This document shows, in pieces, positions 15,301-28,674 of a stretch of DNA of 64,000 nucleotides. Position 1 is the first letter of the stretch; every line of letters begins with the position of its first letter. Origin of the DNA: Pyrocephalus nanus (taxonomy: Eukaryota > Chordata > Aves > Passeriformes > Tyrannidae); contig CM076274.1 of the NCBI GenBank assembly GCA_038380795.1, positions 16,834,027 to 16,898,026 on the forward strand. Reading direction: 5' to 3'. The position numbers and the translations under genes are program-made. The notes under the pieces were generated by a model, which made no database searches, was not told the DNA's origin, and saw nothing but the letters and a program-made list of their open reading frames with translations.

Positions 15301-18300
15301 GAAATATTCATTCATCCACTGACTCCTGCCTGCAGATGAATGGACCCAATGGCCTTAGCCTTGCTCCCCCCCACCCTTTTTTTTTTTTTTAAATCTGTGT
15401 TGGTTTTGCATGGCAGGGCTTTAGGAGGCTACAAGGTTGGCTCCTGTGAGAAGTTGCCTGTCACAGAGTGCAGCTTCATTTTCATGCAGCACAACAGCTC
15501 AAGGGTAGGTGGGGAAGGTTTGTCTTCACAGCTCAAGGGACAGAAGGAGAGGGCACTGTAGGATGCTGTAACCACAGTGCTTAGGGACAAAGAGTTGCGA
15601 AAACTCAGTGAAGCAACAAAAGACTATTGCTTCCTGTCAGACACAAGACTGCAGCCCGTTTTAAAAGTGAGGGGTTTGCACCAAAAGATACTGAACAAAT
15701 TAGGACTTTTCACTGCTCAGCATTCCACTGCAAAGTTTACAAGAAGCAGTTTGTTGCAGCCCACCTTTTGGTGCTTTGAGCACTTGCTTTGTGACCTTGG
15801 GCTGCACAGTTGTTGTACATGGATGTTGCTGTAATATTTCTCTCAGCTAGTTCTGTTCCCTGTATTATTGCTGTAGGCTGCTTTTATGGCTGGGCTTAGG
15901 GACAATTATCAGGCAAAGGGAAAGAAAACACAGTGATAGGTGATTTTCCACATTGAATTTACCGTGGAAAGGATTATCTTCAGGAATTAATTTTCTCTCC
16001 CAATAATGCACGGATGTCCCAATGAGACCAAAAAAAGTAGGTCGACTCATTATCCCAGCTGCACTGACTCAGCAGCACTCGAGCCATTTTCCTAGAACTA
16101 AACCAGGCTCTGCACAGAGAAACACATACAAATTAGGGTAGAAATATCAACATTGCATAGGTCAGCAAAACCATATGGTGTTTAGATAAAACACATGCAT
16201 ATTCAGAAATGACTGGGATCTTCAAGCTGCATATAAAAACTCAGAGCACAGCTTAGCTTTGCAGTCCTTGCTTCCCTTTCTATACCCTAAACTCGGAGCT
16301 AATGAACACTTCTGTGCTGACAGCTCTGGATACCAAAGTGTTCCAGCTGCAGGCAGTGGCAACTGTGCTGTTGTGCCATTTCTGTCTGATTTGGTGATGC
16401 CCTTGGTCTGGATCAGAAGGTATTTCAGTCTCCCTCATTAACCCACCAGCTCTTCAGCTGAAGCTCACAGCAGGATATTGCAGTGGAGGCCTTTGAGACA
16501 CTGGAAAATGGAATAATTCAAATTGTCTTCAGCTGGATTTCACACCAGATGTGAACAGTGGCCCAAAGGAAAGGGAATGGTGTTAAAAGGTAACAATGTG
16601 GTTCTGGTTGGAACTCAAGTTTTACCACCATGTGGTTGCAGAGTTCTAGCATCAGGTATGTCAGTGCACTGGAATAAATTTTGGAAAGCACCTGGCCCAC
16701 TCCTCAGTGTGGAACTATAATCAGAGAGTTATCCAAAGAAGCTTAGAGAGTCAGAACCTAAATCCCTTAAATTCCTCTGAAAACCACATCTGAATTCCCA
16801 AGGGGATCTAATACTGTATTTTATAGACTGCCAAGCTACTGAAAAGGTAGCTACTGAGATTGAGGGAAAGTATGATGTGGTGTCTGACATGTGGAGGTGC
16901 TCCACTCTTTGCTCCAAAATTCCAGATGCAATTTCACTGGCTCAAATAAAAAAGAAGGAGAAGCTGTAACTTTTCATTACAACATAACCACATCATCCCT
17001 CAGAGCTATTAAAGGAGACATTGTGTACTTCTACCACTTTGCATTTCCATTTGTTATTGTTTTACTTCTCCATTCTCAGCATCTTCAGTACAGTGACTCA
17101 CATTGAGTTTTCAGTGATGACGAGCACAATGCTGTAAAATTGTTTTGAAGACCAAGGAGCATTTGTTTTCTTGCACAATTACCATTAACCAGTGAATGCA
17201 AGAGGTAAGAGAACAGTTATTAAAAGAGCCAAAATTTTACAAGCTAGCCCAGTGAGGGTAGCTGTGTTGTTCCAGTCAGTGAGACCAGAACATAACATCC
17301 AGTAACCACAGAGTTCATTGAGTGGTGCAGTGCAAAGTAGGTTTTTTGCTTTGGAAAGCTGTAATACAACAAGATATTTCGGGAAAGGAAAGACTCTCTC
17401 TCTATGCCAGGGAAAATTAAGGCCACCATCACAAAGTGCAGAGACTTTACCAGGTACCATTTGGTCAAAATTTCCCATACCAAGAGAGAATTTCTTGCTA
17501 AGTTTCAAGCAAATTTCAGGCATGCCTTACCTAGGCACTCAGCCCACACAACTCCACCTTATATTTTTTTTTAAAAACCTCAGGAGAACATCAGGCATAA
17601 TCCTTGGTGTATTCTTTATCATCTTCCCTCTAGAGATACATCAGGATTAAAGTGTTCAAAGGTGGTTTTTATATGCCAGTATACAAGGCATCTGTAATTT
17701 TACTGCTTTAGAAAAAAAAAAAAAAATCACCCTTAAAAACAGCCACTCAGAAATAAATACCAGAACCCTGTTCCTCCTAACAGCCAGTGTGTGATGCTTC
17801 AAAGGAAAGTGCAAGAAGTGCTATCTTGATAAACAGAGGTCAAACTTGCAAGTCAAGAGTAAGATCAACATGGGCAATGCTGAAGGTATAAAAATCAACC
17901 AGCTTCTGTCCCAGACAGCACTCTCCCAGCTTGCATATATTATGTATACACTCACATTGTAGGTATTGACCTGTGTCACATCAAAAGCACTAAAGAAATA
18001 ATTTTCTTGTCCTTATATGCATTTAGTCCATCTAAATGTGTGGTTGGGATAAGAGGGTTAAAAACTTGCATTAAAAGCTTTTTTCGGTGTGAGATGAGGT
18101 AGAAGGGAGACCGAAAATGGCAATAACATTCAAGTATGAAAAGAACACCCCTGTAGTTTGGAGGAGGGTTGATGTTTTGCTTTCTCTTTAGTGTTCTATT
18201 TACATCTTTCTCTGCATTTCACATTGGTTAGCTCTACTGTTTTCTTTTTTTAACTCTAACTATTTGTAGAGGCCTAAAAAACATACATCAAAAATAGCTT

Positions 18301-18539
18301 CTTCCTGAATAAATAAAGTGGGTTTTAGTATTCTTCTAGAAATAAAAGTTAACGTTTTGATACTGGAAAAACTCCTAACACCTGTTAAAAATAAGGCTGC
18401 CGCTCTGACAAATTCAAAAATGCAACAAAGACGCCAAATTTATGACTAAACTTTAAAAAAAGTGTAATTCCTGGCTGGTGCCCTGCATTGATATGGCAGT
18501 CCCACAGTGCATTTGGGATCTTTTATGTATCCTATTAAC
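3373..18539. other. Gene-poor AT-rich stretch
   Basis: No exon, CR1, LTR or RNA gene recognised. Frames up to 134 codons (8019-8423 minus, 13701-14105 plus) lack protein-like blocks. A GC-richer patch lies at about 13,180-14,110. Short poly(A)/poly(T) runs occur, for example near 14,370, 15,007 and 17,710. Confidence 0.55.
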
Positions 18540-18735
18540 CAAGTCTTAGATGTTATTTATAAGGAATATGCGAGTATGAAATATTCATATTTAACCTGAA
18601 AACATTTAAAATATGCAAATAAAATACGCAAGCATAGATTCCGTGTAGAATTTCAATTTTATGCTGATTTGCATAATTCATTGAAAGATAGAAAAAAAAT
18701 TAGTTTTTTACAAAGCTTCATGAATATTTTCTAGC
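18540..18735. promoter_or_regulatory. Candidate conserved non-coding element (octamer pair)
   Basis: AT-rich stretch with a perfect ATGCAAAT at 18613-18620 and its inverse ATTTGCAT at 18667-18674, starts 54 bp apart, among TAATT-like and ATATTCAT-like motifs. The octamer is the POU-factor site. The look resembles developmental enhancers, but conservation cannot be seen from one sequence. Confidence 0.2.
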
Positions 18736-19442
18736 CTCAGGCTTGCTAAGGATATCCAGCCCAGGTATGTGACCATTCAGAGCAGAGCATGAAGGGAATG
18801 TTTTAGATAATTTCATTTAAAATAAGGGATTAAATGCTATCTTCTGGAATCCTTTGGTGTTTAGACATGTATTTTTGTTGGCATTCATGTAAATTTTTTT
18901 AATATCTTTTCATGTTTTAAAAATGTTCAATTTAAAAAAAAAAATTGTGACTCTTAGTAACATTTTTCACGACCACAACTCTACCTGCAAGGCACTTCCA
19001 CACCAGCCCAAAAGTCAGGCATTCTGTTTATTGTGGCTCTTTCTGGGTTCCAGCTGGTGGAGCTCAGGTTTGTGGGGAATTCCATACACCCACTGTGTTT
19101 TGCCACCTGCACACCTATGATGTGTTATCTGAATTTGAACTGATGCCTCAACGACCCATTTATGCAAAATTGTATTTGCAAGTAAATCCTCTAAGGCTGA
19201 GTGTCCATGCAGGTTTCTCACTTTTTAACAGAAATGGTCCAGTACTGCTGGGAGAAAGAGCAAAGAAAAAGATACAGTAGGTAAAATTCAAATAAATCCT
19301 TTTCCCAGGATGCATCCAATCTGGTATCTCAATATTCAGTATCCATGTAGAAAAAAACATTTTAGCTTTATTCCAGTGACTCAAAATTAAAGCAAGTGGG
19401 GGGGCTTAAGGTTCATAAAGGTAAGACTGAGGGAAAAAAAAT

Positions 19443-20057
19443 TCACAACAAAAATAAAATAAATTTAAAAAAAATAAAAGTCAGCCAGCCTATGTAAATG
19501 CACCAAGCAACAAACCAATTTGTTACCTGGAAGTGAACGACTTTATCTCTGCAAATTGAAACGATTATGCTGACAAATACAACACAGTAGGGATCAGGCA
19601 CCACTTGGAGATGAACATTTTTGAAGCCCATATCTATCATTAAAAAAAAAAAAATCCATACTCCTAAATACAGTCGAACAGATGGATCCTGATCAGAGAC
19701 TGGGAGAGGCTGAATGCAGCAAGTGCTGAAGATTGATACCTCCTTACAAAGCAGCAATCTGGGCACAGCAAACAGCAGGTTGCTATAGACATTTGGCATA
19801 TTTATTGAAGCATTAAGGGAGTTCCACAATTCCATTAACATATATACAGGACTATGTAAAAAACATAGTATATTAGGCTTCCCACACACAGAGAAATCTT
19901 GAATTATAATGACTAGCCTACACATAATAAAACTGCTTAATGTGGGATAATCCATTGTCAGCATTGCTTCAACAGTGCTTCTATTTTCAAAATGCCAATG
20001 ATATTTACAGCTCAAAAAAAATGCCTGGCCCAGTTTTGTTCCCAATAGCAAAATCAA
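19443..20057 (-). other. 204-codon open frame, unassigned
   Basis: Longest open frame in the AT-rich part. The translation is Phe/Ile/Leu/Val/Cys-rich with hydrophobic patches, as AT-rich antisense frames often are, and I recognise no domain. Inside it, 19527-19633 is bounded by a T-rich tract with AATGATAG and by CTTCCAG|GTAACA, so it could also be part of a spliced non-coding RNA. I consider a protein unlikely. Confidence 0.12.
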
Positions 20058-22338
20058 TTACAAAACTCCCATAAAGTTGGAGAGAGGCAAAATCAGACAC
20101 TGTTGTATCTGTGAAAGCAAAGGTACAGAACTCAGGCATAAATAATCCCAGTTTAATTGCCCCTCTGCAACACAAATAGCTGAGAGGCAAAACATCTCTG
20201 CTGCTTCTTTAGAAACTCTAATGTTTAGCATCAAAACACATTGTCCAAGAAAGTCTTGAGGTAAAGTTGAGAAATCAAGTAATAGTTACCAGCAGAAAAA
20301 CTGAAAAACTTGTATTCATCATCAAGTGCATCAGAAAAGACAGATTACACCCCTTCAGCCCATACCTGAGGACACGATTTTCTTTCTAACTCCAGTGGAG
20401 TTTAAAAGAATTTCTCTCACCAAAATGAGAAGCTGCTCTATGGGGGTTTTCCTTTTCCTAAGCAGATATCTTAATATCATTCTTGTCTCTTTCTCTGCCA
20501 TTCATGGATCATTTAACCTCATCAGCTTTTAAGCTCTGAACTAACATATTGGTCACAACCTGACCTTGACTTGCCCTTTCTTCTTTATTCTGAAGATAAT
20601 CTGGTGTTCTAATTTGCAGAGGAGAGGTTTGCTCAAGTCCTACTTCCTTTACTGTGACTGTTTTAATCTGGTTTGCTGTTGTACACACTGTACTAAAATA
20701 TCTGTCATGAGTCGTGTTATTCTCTTTCTCTGGGAGGAATACATTACATACAAATCTCAAGTTTGAGAGGCAAAAAAAATAAAACAAATATTGAAATATC
20801 TATGTAAGTTTTGATAATCATTTGGATTTAATGACTGCTTCCTATGCTACAACACTGCAATCTTTTACTAATCATTTATATAGTCAGCCAAAGTTTTAGC
20901 AGCATAAATGCGTGTCATCACCTAAGAAGCGTGCAAAATTCACAGTCAATAAACCAGCTATCTCTTGAGCAAAGTACTCTGTGTTAGAGTCCTTCTGTGG
21001 CACCTTTGAGGTTGACTTTCTTCCTAAAAATGCAGATCACATTCCCTTGAGATACTCATCTTTTCCCAAGATGCACTTGGATGACAGAACAACAAGCTCA
21101 GTGCAAAGAAATGCCACTGGGGTTGACAAGCAAATTCCATCAGTATGCAGTGTTTGCACAGTACAGTTTAGTAATAGCAGTTCACACAGTCCGTTGCTCT
21201 GGAACAGAATTATAATTAAGCCCTAAATCTTCAGCATTCAGATTAATTCTTATCACAGAGGTCTCATGCATTTCTGAAAATATGCCTGTCACTGAAGAAA
21301 ACAGCAAACAACAGTTAACCAGCTTGGAGGATGTTGTTGTCTGTAAGATCCCCAGGTACAATATGTCTAGGACATGAATATCTAGCATTTTGCCCATTAA
21401 TTATAAGGTTTAGAAATCTTATCAGAACATTAATGTTTTTCTGAAGTAACATTTCCCTTCCCTGACACACGAAAACAATACTGTTATAGAGGTGGTAAGT
21501 ACCAGCTGTAAGGACTCGGGAGGTCTCGGTTCAGTTTAGCAACATCCCCTGTGTTTTATGAAGAAGTATTTTCTAACCATTTGCAAGTTCACAGCGAGTC
21601 CAAGAGCTGTACATACTTATGAGCTTCTGAGGAATGCTTCAGAAAAGAAAACATGGAGGCAAAATGCCAGAGAGACCCCTTTGAGGCTGCCACGTTGAAG
21701 AAAGACTGTGCCCTTCTCACACAGACCTGAAAGACTTGTGTAGGATATCATCTAGCTCAGAATAATCCCATTATATAGGGGTTTTTTCCTGCTCTGTGTA
21801 GCCCAGCCAGAGGACTACCTGGGAGACTTTTTCCCCAAGTAGTCACAGGCTTAACATAGGAAAGGATAGAAAACTTATCTTTCTCCTCAGATGTTTTTCC
21901 CTTAGTATGTGGGAAACAACCTTCTGTCTCTCCTTCATGTCAGTAAAATAATTAACATTTTTAAAAGCTACACAGCAGGTGTGGGGGGGAAAATATAATC
22001 ACCATATAAATCATAACCCTTTCCTGGACTCATTCTTTCTCCAATCCCATTACATTAGCTCAGAAAAACAGTCCTGTGTTGCTTTACTACCTACCCAAGA
22101 TGCATCATACCAACAACCCTGACATGCAGCAATTGATTTTAGTTTTTTTTCAGCAACATATGCAGATCTTCATAAATATGTGGGCACATTTTCCATAAAA
22201 CATGCATTTCTCATTTACTTGTTATGCAGTAAGAACTTGTATTTGAAAAGAAGGAAACATTTTTGGTAATCCTCTTACTGATCTATCACAGATTAACTCT
22301 TCATGGATGCATCCCTCAACTGCTATATTAAAAAGCAA
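20058..22338. other. Non-coding, nothing recognised
   Basis: Ordinary AT-rich sequence. Frames up to 92 codons only, none recognisable. Confidence 0.55.
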
Positions 22339-22540
22339 TATCATAGAATGGCTTGGGTTGGAAGGACCATTAAGAATTTTTTAGTCCCAACCCCTCTGCC
22401 ACAGAGAGAAACTTCTTTCACCCCATTTTCCTGTCAGGCCCTGGTAAAATACCTCAGTCTTTCTTATAAGCCCCTTTTATATACTAAAAGGCCACAAAAA
22501 CGTCTCCCCAGAGCCTTCTCTTCTCCAGACTGAACAGGAA
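22339..22540 (-). mobile_element. CR1 LINE 3'-end fragment
   Basis: The plus strand begins atcatagaatggcttgggtt then ggaaggaccattaag...cccaacccctctgcca, the reverse complement of the avian CR1 terminus. It resumes later with ctccccagagccttctcttc tccagactgaacagg, another CR1 3'-region block. The spacing is shorter than in a full 3' end, so there is internal deletion and strong divergence. No reverse transcriptase remains. Confidence 0.85.
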
Positions 22541-25500
22541 AAACTGCATATCAAAGGAGATTATGTTTACTCTGAAGTCCAGTTTATAAAGAATTATTGG
22601 TACTAGTTGAAAAATCACTAACTAGGGAATAAAATAGGAAAATGTCACAGGTGTAATCAGTGGTACAACAGCAGATCCTACAAGCAGAAAAATCTGGTGA
22701 GCAGGGTCTTTTCTTTAAGACCTGACAATAACAAGGAATTTTAACCACAGAGGTGGCTGTTGAACAAGCAATGCAGCAGAACACTCATCAGCAGATTCCT
22801 GAATCCCACAGGTTCCTTCCTGTTTTTCTGGTGCAGATGATGGTGAAAAGGAAAGTCCTCTCCAAGTCACACAGAACCCAAGGAAAAGGCTAAGGATGTC
22901 AAAGTGGACAGGAACTTGGATGACAGTCATAAAATAAATTACACCACTAAAAAACTGACAGTAATACCACAACAAAAAACTATTTTCATTTCAGGAAGGC
23001 AGTTCCCAGTAAATGAGAACTGGAAACAAGCTGTCCAGGATGCTGGCAGCTATTTTAAGAAACATTTTTAGAGGCCAAGTACCAACAATTCCATTACAGA
23101 GTGAGAGAGAGCCTTGGCTATGTGGTAAGCTCTCCTCTCTGATACTAACACAAGGAAGCATCCTGGAGATGAAAATAAGATCATATTACTAAAGATAAAT
23201 ACAAAGCTATTTTCTATTTTCCCATATGAACTTGTAGTGAGAAATACAACCAATAAAATGAAATAAAATTACAAGAAAAAGTAATTCAAGCCCACTGTGC
23301 CCTGTGTATCTGAAAGCGTGATGGCAACTGCATTCCAAAGTGACCAAAGGGGGTACAAGACTGAAGACACTGCCCATGAGCCTTTTAGTGAAAACTGAGT
23401 CAAAATATCCTTTTTTTCATTTTGTTTTGATCAGTGTTTTCAGAAAAGCAGCATTAAAAAAAAAAAAAAAAAAAAAAAAAAGGAGAGAGAGAATGGTGGC
23501 TTGTAAGATTTTCTTCATAATCAGTAAAAAAAGGCATTACTTCAGAGCATCTACTGAGACTGAAGTCCAGATCTCCCCTTTTACAGATCCCCCACGAAAC
23601 CCCTTCCAGTTGTGCATCCAGCTAAGGCTGTGCTGGGCTCTCTCACGCTGTGGTTTCATTCAGTATGTGAGAACACAGGCACACACCTGGCTCTGTTTGC
23701 CTGTTACACCAGGCAGGTATTTCCCGGGGAGGTCAAAGGGAGTTGCTCTGTTCAGGCCTCCTGCATGTGATGCTTTTCAGACAGTGAGGGCTGGAGTCAG
23801 ACACTCCTCATCGCACGCCGTCAGTGCCACCGTGTGGTGCAGAGCTCAGCTGGCTGGCACTGCCCTTCACAACATCATTTCAGACAGATTAGCAACAGGC
23901 AAAATTATGTTAAAAAAATTATTTTTAAAAGTGTTTTCTTTTTAAAAAAATCAACTGAGTGTACCACCAGCGTTTCAAACTCAGCATCGCTGCAGGGCAG
24001 TTAGAATGAAGTGATGGCACAAGGATTCATGACCAAAGCAGGGTAAGGGTTGAAAACATTTGTTCCTTGACTGCCTGAATTCACAACACCAACCACATGT
24101 TTTTAATTCCTTCAGGCAACCACTAAGGATAAAGATCTCTGGTATTTTTTTTCTTCCTTAAATAAATAAACAGGCAATCAAGTCAAATCCAAACACCTTG
24201 CGACCATGACTCCAGCCCACCTCCAGGCATAAGGAAGCATCTTTCTTGGCTGACATTAGCTCATCTCCTCTGCTGCAACTAACCTCTGACAATTCCAGCC
24301 CCAGGTAGCCTGATGAACACATTCTAGCTTCCCCCAGAGCTTTGCTTTCCAGTGACAGTATCTCTGCTCTTGGCTAACCTCTCTGGGCAACCCCTCTAAA
24401 CTGTTTTAACTCCTCCTCACAGATTGACAACGTGTGTTTTAGATGTTCTAGACTTTTGTAAAGCATGGGAAATCAAGCTGTTACAAAATGGATTCTTTGA
24501 TCACATCAGAGGTTAACTATAGCATGTTTGAAATTGTCCCTCTTTACTCTTCACTCTGAGTTTCTAAGTTTGATTTATATTTCAGTGTTAACATGTATGA
24601 ACTGGTCACTGACAAGTTAAGCAACCTGTTTTGGCCCAGAGTGAGCAGCAAGCCAGGAAAACTTACATCTGTATCCTCATTATGCAAATAATTTCACATT
24701 TCATCTAATTGTTTTGATGTCTCAGGTGCAGGAAAATGAACAACACTGGAAGCAACCAAGGGAAATTTTTGCAAACCATTACTTTCAGTGACTTCCTACC
24801 ATTGCTCACATCCCAGCCCTGACATTCAGCCTGTCCTCCTGCTATCAGATCTCCTGAGCTGCCAGGCACCTCTTATCACCAGCCAGCAGAAACTCCACTC
24901 CGGCCTCAATAAACTGGCAGTTCTATTTGCAGCCAGATTTTAAAAGAAGCAACTCGAAGTCCCATAATTCATGGAAACAGATGAGTTTCTCCTCCTAAAT
25001 CAAGATGCACAAAACTGCTATTCATAAAGAATGCATTAAACTCACAGCTTTTTGTTTGCCAGTGCAGGAGAGTGTAGGGTAATATGTTCTATCTGTGAAA
25101 CTTATAACAGGAAAATAATGATTACAATCTTTAAATAAAAGTATTTGTGCAATAGCATTTCTGTTGGTTCTTTCATTTTGAGGGATTCTCTCTTTAATCT
25201 GGTTTACTGTTATTATTGCTCAGGCAAATAGTGTACTTTATACTTGTATAGCACACAGAGGTATTCATGAGAACATGAAGTTTTCAGCTTAAAGACCCAG
25301 CCTAGTTTTCATACCCACATTGTATCCAAAAGGAAAATGTTTTGGCTGGGAGAGTCCTTAAAAATGCTTCTAAATAATATACAACAACTCTGATAATTTC
25401 ATATGCAGGGCCTTGATTATTTTATTGCACGAGAAAACGTACTTAAAGAACAACTTTCACCAGCCCTGCTGCACCACAACACTTAAAAGTCACAACTATA

Positions 25501-26649
25501 AGCCAGCCACATGAAATCAAGTTGGTCTCCAAAAGGTGTTATTTTACATTCAGAATATCAAAGCAATAACAACACTTCACTAATTTTTTTTTTTCTGACC
25601 TTGAAACACTGCTAACAGGTTTAATTTAAATTTTTATATAAGTACTTGACACCTCATGCATTGGAATACAAAATATTCACTTTGCTGCCTCTGGTTCCAA
25701 TGCTTAGTAATCTCACCACTAGCAAAAGCAGGTAACATTTCAGTTAATATCTCTGAAATAGATTTAGTTGCTTTTTGTTCAACTAAGGACTATATTTGTC
25801 AACTTCTAAAAAGAGAGAGGCAAAACATTTTAGTCACCGTGTGGGTAAACCTGGCAATAAAAGGTTGCATTATTTTTCTGTTTACTGAACACTAAAGAAA
25901 CTTCCTCATCTGACAATCCACGAGACTGGCAGTCACACTCACACCACCCAGAGTGTCACTGCTGGGGCTGAAGCCCCTCCACAGCAGTGACCTGCTGGGT
26001 CCCCACTCAGCTCCTGCACACCCCACACCCACAGTCCCACCAGGGTTCCTTACCAGCTCAATCCTGGGTGTCCCAGAGCAGTCTTACACCTCTGGATCCT
26101 TCAGGGAATCTAAAAATGATGCAACAACACAAAAGCAGGAGCAACCACAAATAAAGCAATGCCTTTGGCTTTTATACCCTCACAGTCCATGTGCCCTGCT
26201 AGTCTGGGCTCCTCCTGATGAGCCAGCAGCTCCTGCTGTGTCTCTGAGTGTCTCCTCACCTGGGTGGCTCCACAGGTGCCCTTTGTTATCCAAAGGGTCT
26301 GCAGTTCCCAGCCCCATTCCTAGAGCTCTGGTCATTTCCCCCACCCAGAGCTCAACCAGCAGCTCCCCCTGCAGCTGCACCCCGAGTTACCTGCTCCAGG
26401 TGTGCTCCTCAACAACTGCTACCTGAAGATATCCCTCCTCTTTTTCCATTTCCACCCTGACAATCAGCTGGGTTGCCAGCCTTGAGTAACTGCAAAATGT
26501 GAAATTGCTGCTCTGATTTACAGCAAATCTTTTATCTGATATATCTGTGACTGTCAGGTCAACTGCCTGTGAGATTTGCTGTCAGTCCTCAAACACAGAT
26601 AGTGATCTTCTGTAAATCTACCACGTTAATCCACGGGTATGTAGGACTT
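22541..26649. other. Non-coding stretch with a GC-richer block
   Basis: Contains the (A)26 run and a GC-richer block at 25,920-26,460 with overlapping Pro/Ser-rich frames (157 codons at 25,953-26,426) that I read as non-coding. ATGCAAAT occurs at 24682-24689. No further repeat family recognised with confidence. Confidence 0.5.
23456..23481. repeat. (A)26 homopolymer
   Basis: Uninterrupted run of 26 A followed by a GA-rich tail (ggagagagaga). It creates a run of lysine codons within an open frame at 23,340-23,945, which argues against that frame being a gene. Confidence 0.95.
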
Positions 26650-26965
26650 TGTCATGGCAACTCAGCCCCACACACACTCTCATTCCTCCACCAGCAAGAT
26701 GGGAAAGAGAACTGGAAGGTTAAAAGGAGGAAAACTTGTGGGTTGAGACAAAGACAGTTTAATGGGTAAAGCAAAAGCCATTTATGCAAGCAAAGCAAAA
26801 CAAGCCATTCATTCCCTGCTTCCCATGGGCAGGAAGGTGTTCAGCCATCCCCAAAGGGTAACAGTGATTTGGGAAGGCAAACACCTTCACTCCAAAATTG
26901 ACTCTGGTCACTGGTGCTGCAGATCCCCATGTCCTTTGCTGGGTGAAGGGTTGGTGCTGGTTTCC
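26650..26965 (-). mobile_element. Solo LTR remnant of an avian endogenous retrovirus
   Basis: The plus strand contains gtgggttgagacaaagacag then tttaatgggtaaagcaaaag, followed by gcaagcaaagcaaaacaagc and cttcccatgggcaggaaggt then gttcagccatccccaaag. I recognise this as the antisense of a songbird LTR, whose sense strand reads ATTAAACTGTCTTTGTCTCAACCCAC near its 3' end. The retroviral 3' boundary appears to be the ...ATGACA end (plus-strand start TGTCATGG). No gag, pol or env sequence is adjacent, so it is a solo or fragmentary LTR. The far boundary is approximate. Confidence 0.7.
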
Positions 26966-27816
26966 AGAGTACATGAAATAATATTTTTTTTTCAGTTTAC
27001 CTTTATTTCAAAGGTACGCTTTTTCATTTTCACCCCACTTATCTTCTTCAGTAAATCTAAGAACACTACTTCAAGACATATGAGTGAAACACATAAGTTC
27101 CTGTCCTTGTGCAATTTTAACCACTGCTCACACTTCCAAAAGCATGGGCACCCTAAATACAGAATTATCTTTGAGGGGGTGAGAGGAATAAAGCCAAAAT
27201 TTTGCAATCAGCTTACCTTTCTACGTATAAAAGCTCAGTTCCCTTATCCAAGCTCATAAAATTCCAAAATACCAGCTGTCATTTTGCTGTGTGGGGGCAA
27301 ATCCCACAAGGGGTAGGAAAAGTAGCGATATGGAATAAGACTTGAAGACACACACACACAACCCTATGAATATAAACAATAGACAACTCTATGAACTCCT
27401 AACACTGATGGCTTAATTTGAATTATATTACATAGCATTATATTATTCTGCTCCACCCCTCCAACAGAAGCTGCTGTCTGATGGACTTTCAAGCCATGAA
27501 AATCCCCTAAAAGATCAAGAGATCTGAACTATGGCAGCCCTGCTACATCAACTTAGGTAACAAATAAAACCAGTTCTATTACAGGGTCATACACTGGCAA
27601 TTTGTTTTCCCATTCCTAAGGGCTTTTGTGCTCATCCTTCACGAAGATACATGTACTTTTAAAGATCACTACCTTCAAAGGCATATTTGTAAATACAAAA
27701 TGTACATTTTAAAGGGAGAAAAAACTGTGCCTTGCCACAGTTAAGGTGAAGATCACACTCCATGTTACCTCACTGGGGTCTAGGTACAGGACAACAAGGT
27801 TTTTTTTACACACTAC

Positions 27817-27924
27817 CTTGGCGAAGTCCCCCACAGAATCGCAAACCTCAAGTGTTTCAAAACCAGCTATGGCAGCATCAGGTAAAACAGTCACTGGGAA
27901 GGGCATGTTTGTCATCCTGACTCT
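27817..27924 (-). other. Exon-like segment, unassigned
   Basis: On the minus strand a 108-bp segment lies between TTTTACAG and the donor AAG|GTAGTG. It is open in one frame at phase 0-0 and encodes 36 residues, including MPFPVTVLPDAAIAGFETLE and VCDSVGDFAK. The composition looks protein-like, but I recognise no family. The pyrimidine tract is weak and no partner exon was found, so it is only a candidate. Confidence 0.2.
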
Positions 27925-28674
27925 CTGTAAAATGCTCCAGCCTGTCACTGCACAAAGGAGAAGACAAATGTATACAGAAAAACACTTCTAGGGAGATACA
28001 GACTTCTTCCTGAGCATGTCATGTGTTTTTAATAAAATGCCAAGTTTAATCCTGCTGGCTGTTAATCAGAGCCTTCTTCAACGCAATTTAAATATATTTC
28101 ATTTCCTAATTTAAAGTTTGGTACTACACGACCTTTTAGACTCAAAACCCATGTTCGCCTCGGTATGAAATATTCATTATGTGTTAATACTATTAACAGC
28201 AAATTTCAGGGCTTCCTTGAAATATTACTAAGCTTGGGAAATATGCAGACTCTGAGAGAAAGAGGCAGCTTCCCCTTGTTGCCTGGGAAAGCACCGGGTG
28301 GGCAAGAGGCTACACTTAATAGTCCTGGCAAAAAAAAACAGAAGTCAAGAGACAGCACAACTAAGATTCCCCAAAGTCTGGTTTAGCATCTCACAGACAC
28401 ACAGGGAAAAACAGGGAAGTGACACGGATGCTTCGGGGAACAAACCTTTCTCCAGGCAGATGTGAAACCTCATGCCTTCCAGTCCACTGAGTAAGCAATA
28501 CTCACTGAAATATTTGCCTGTGGATTGGCAAATTCCATTAAAACACGTAAAATCCAGCTGCTGTGACAGCAACCCCCTCTGAGAGCTCTCCCAAGGACTG
28601 CCAGCAACGCTCCATGCACCTCGCACTGCACTGAAAACACAAAGCAACGATGCTGCTGAAAAAATCAGAGGGGG

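Noticed and set aside
23340..23945. 201-codon open frame on the plus strand
   Set aside because: It runs through the (A)26 homopolymer, giving poly-Lys, and shows no family resemblance on either side.
24370..24405. Short CR1-like string (aacctctctgggcaacc)
   Set aside because: Only about 17 bases match the CR1 consensus and nothing on either side supports it.
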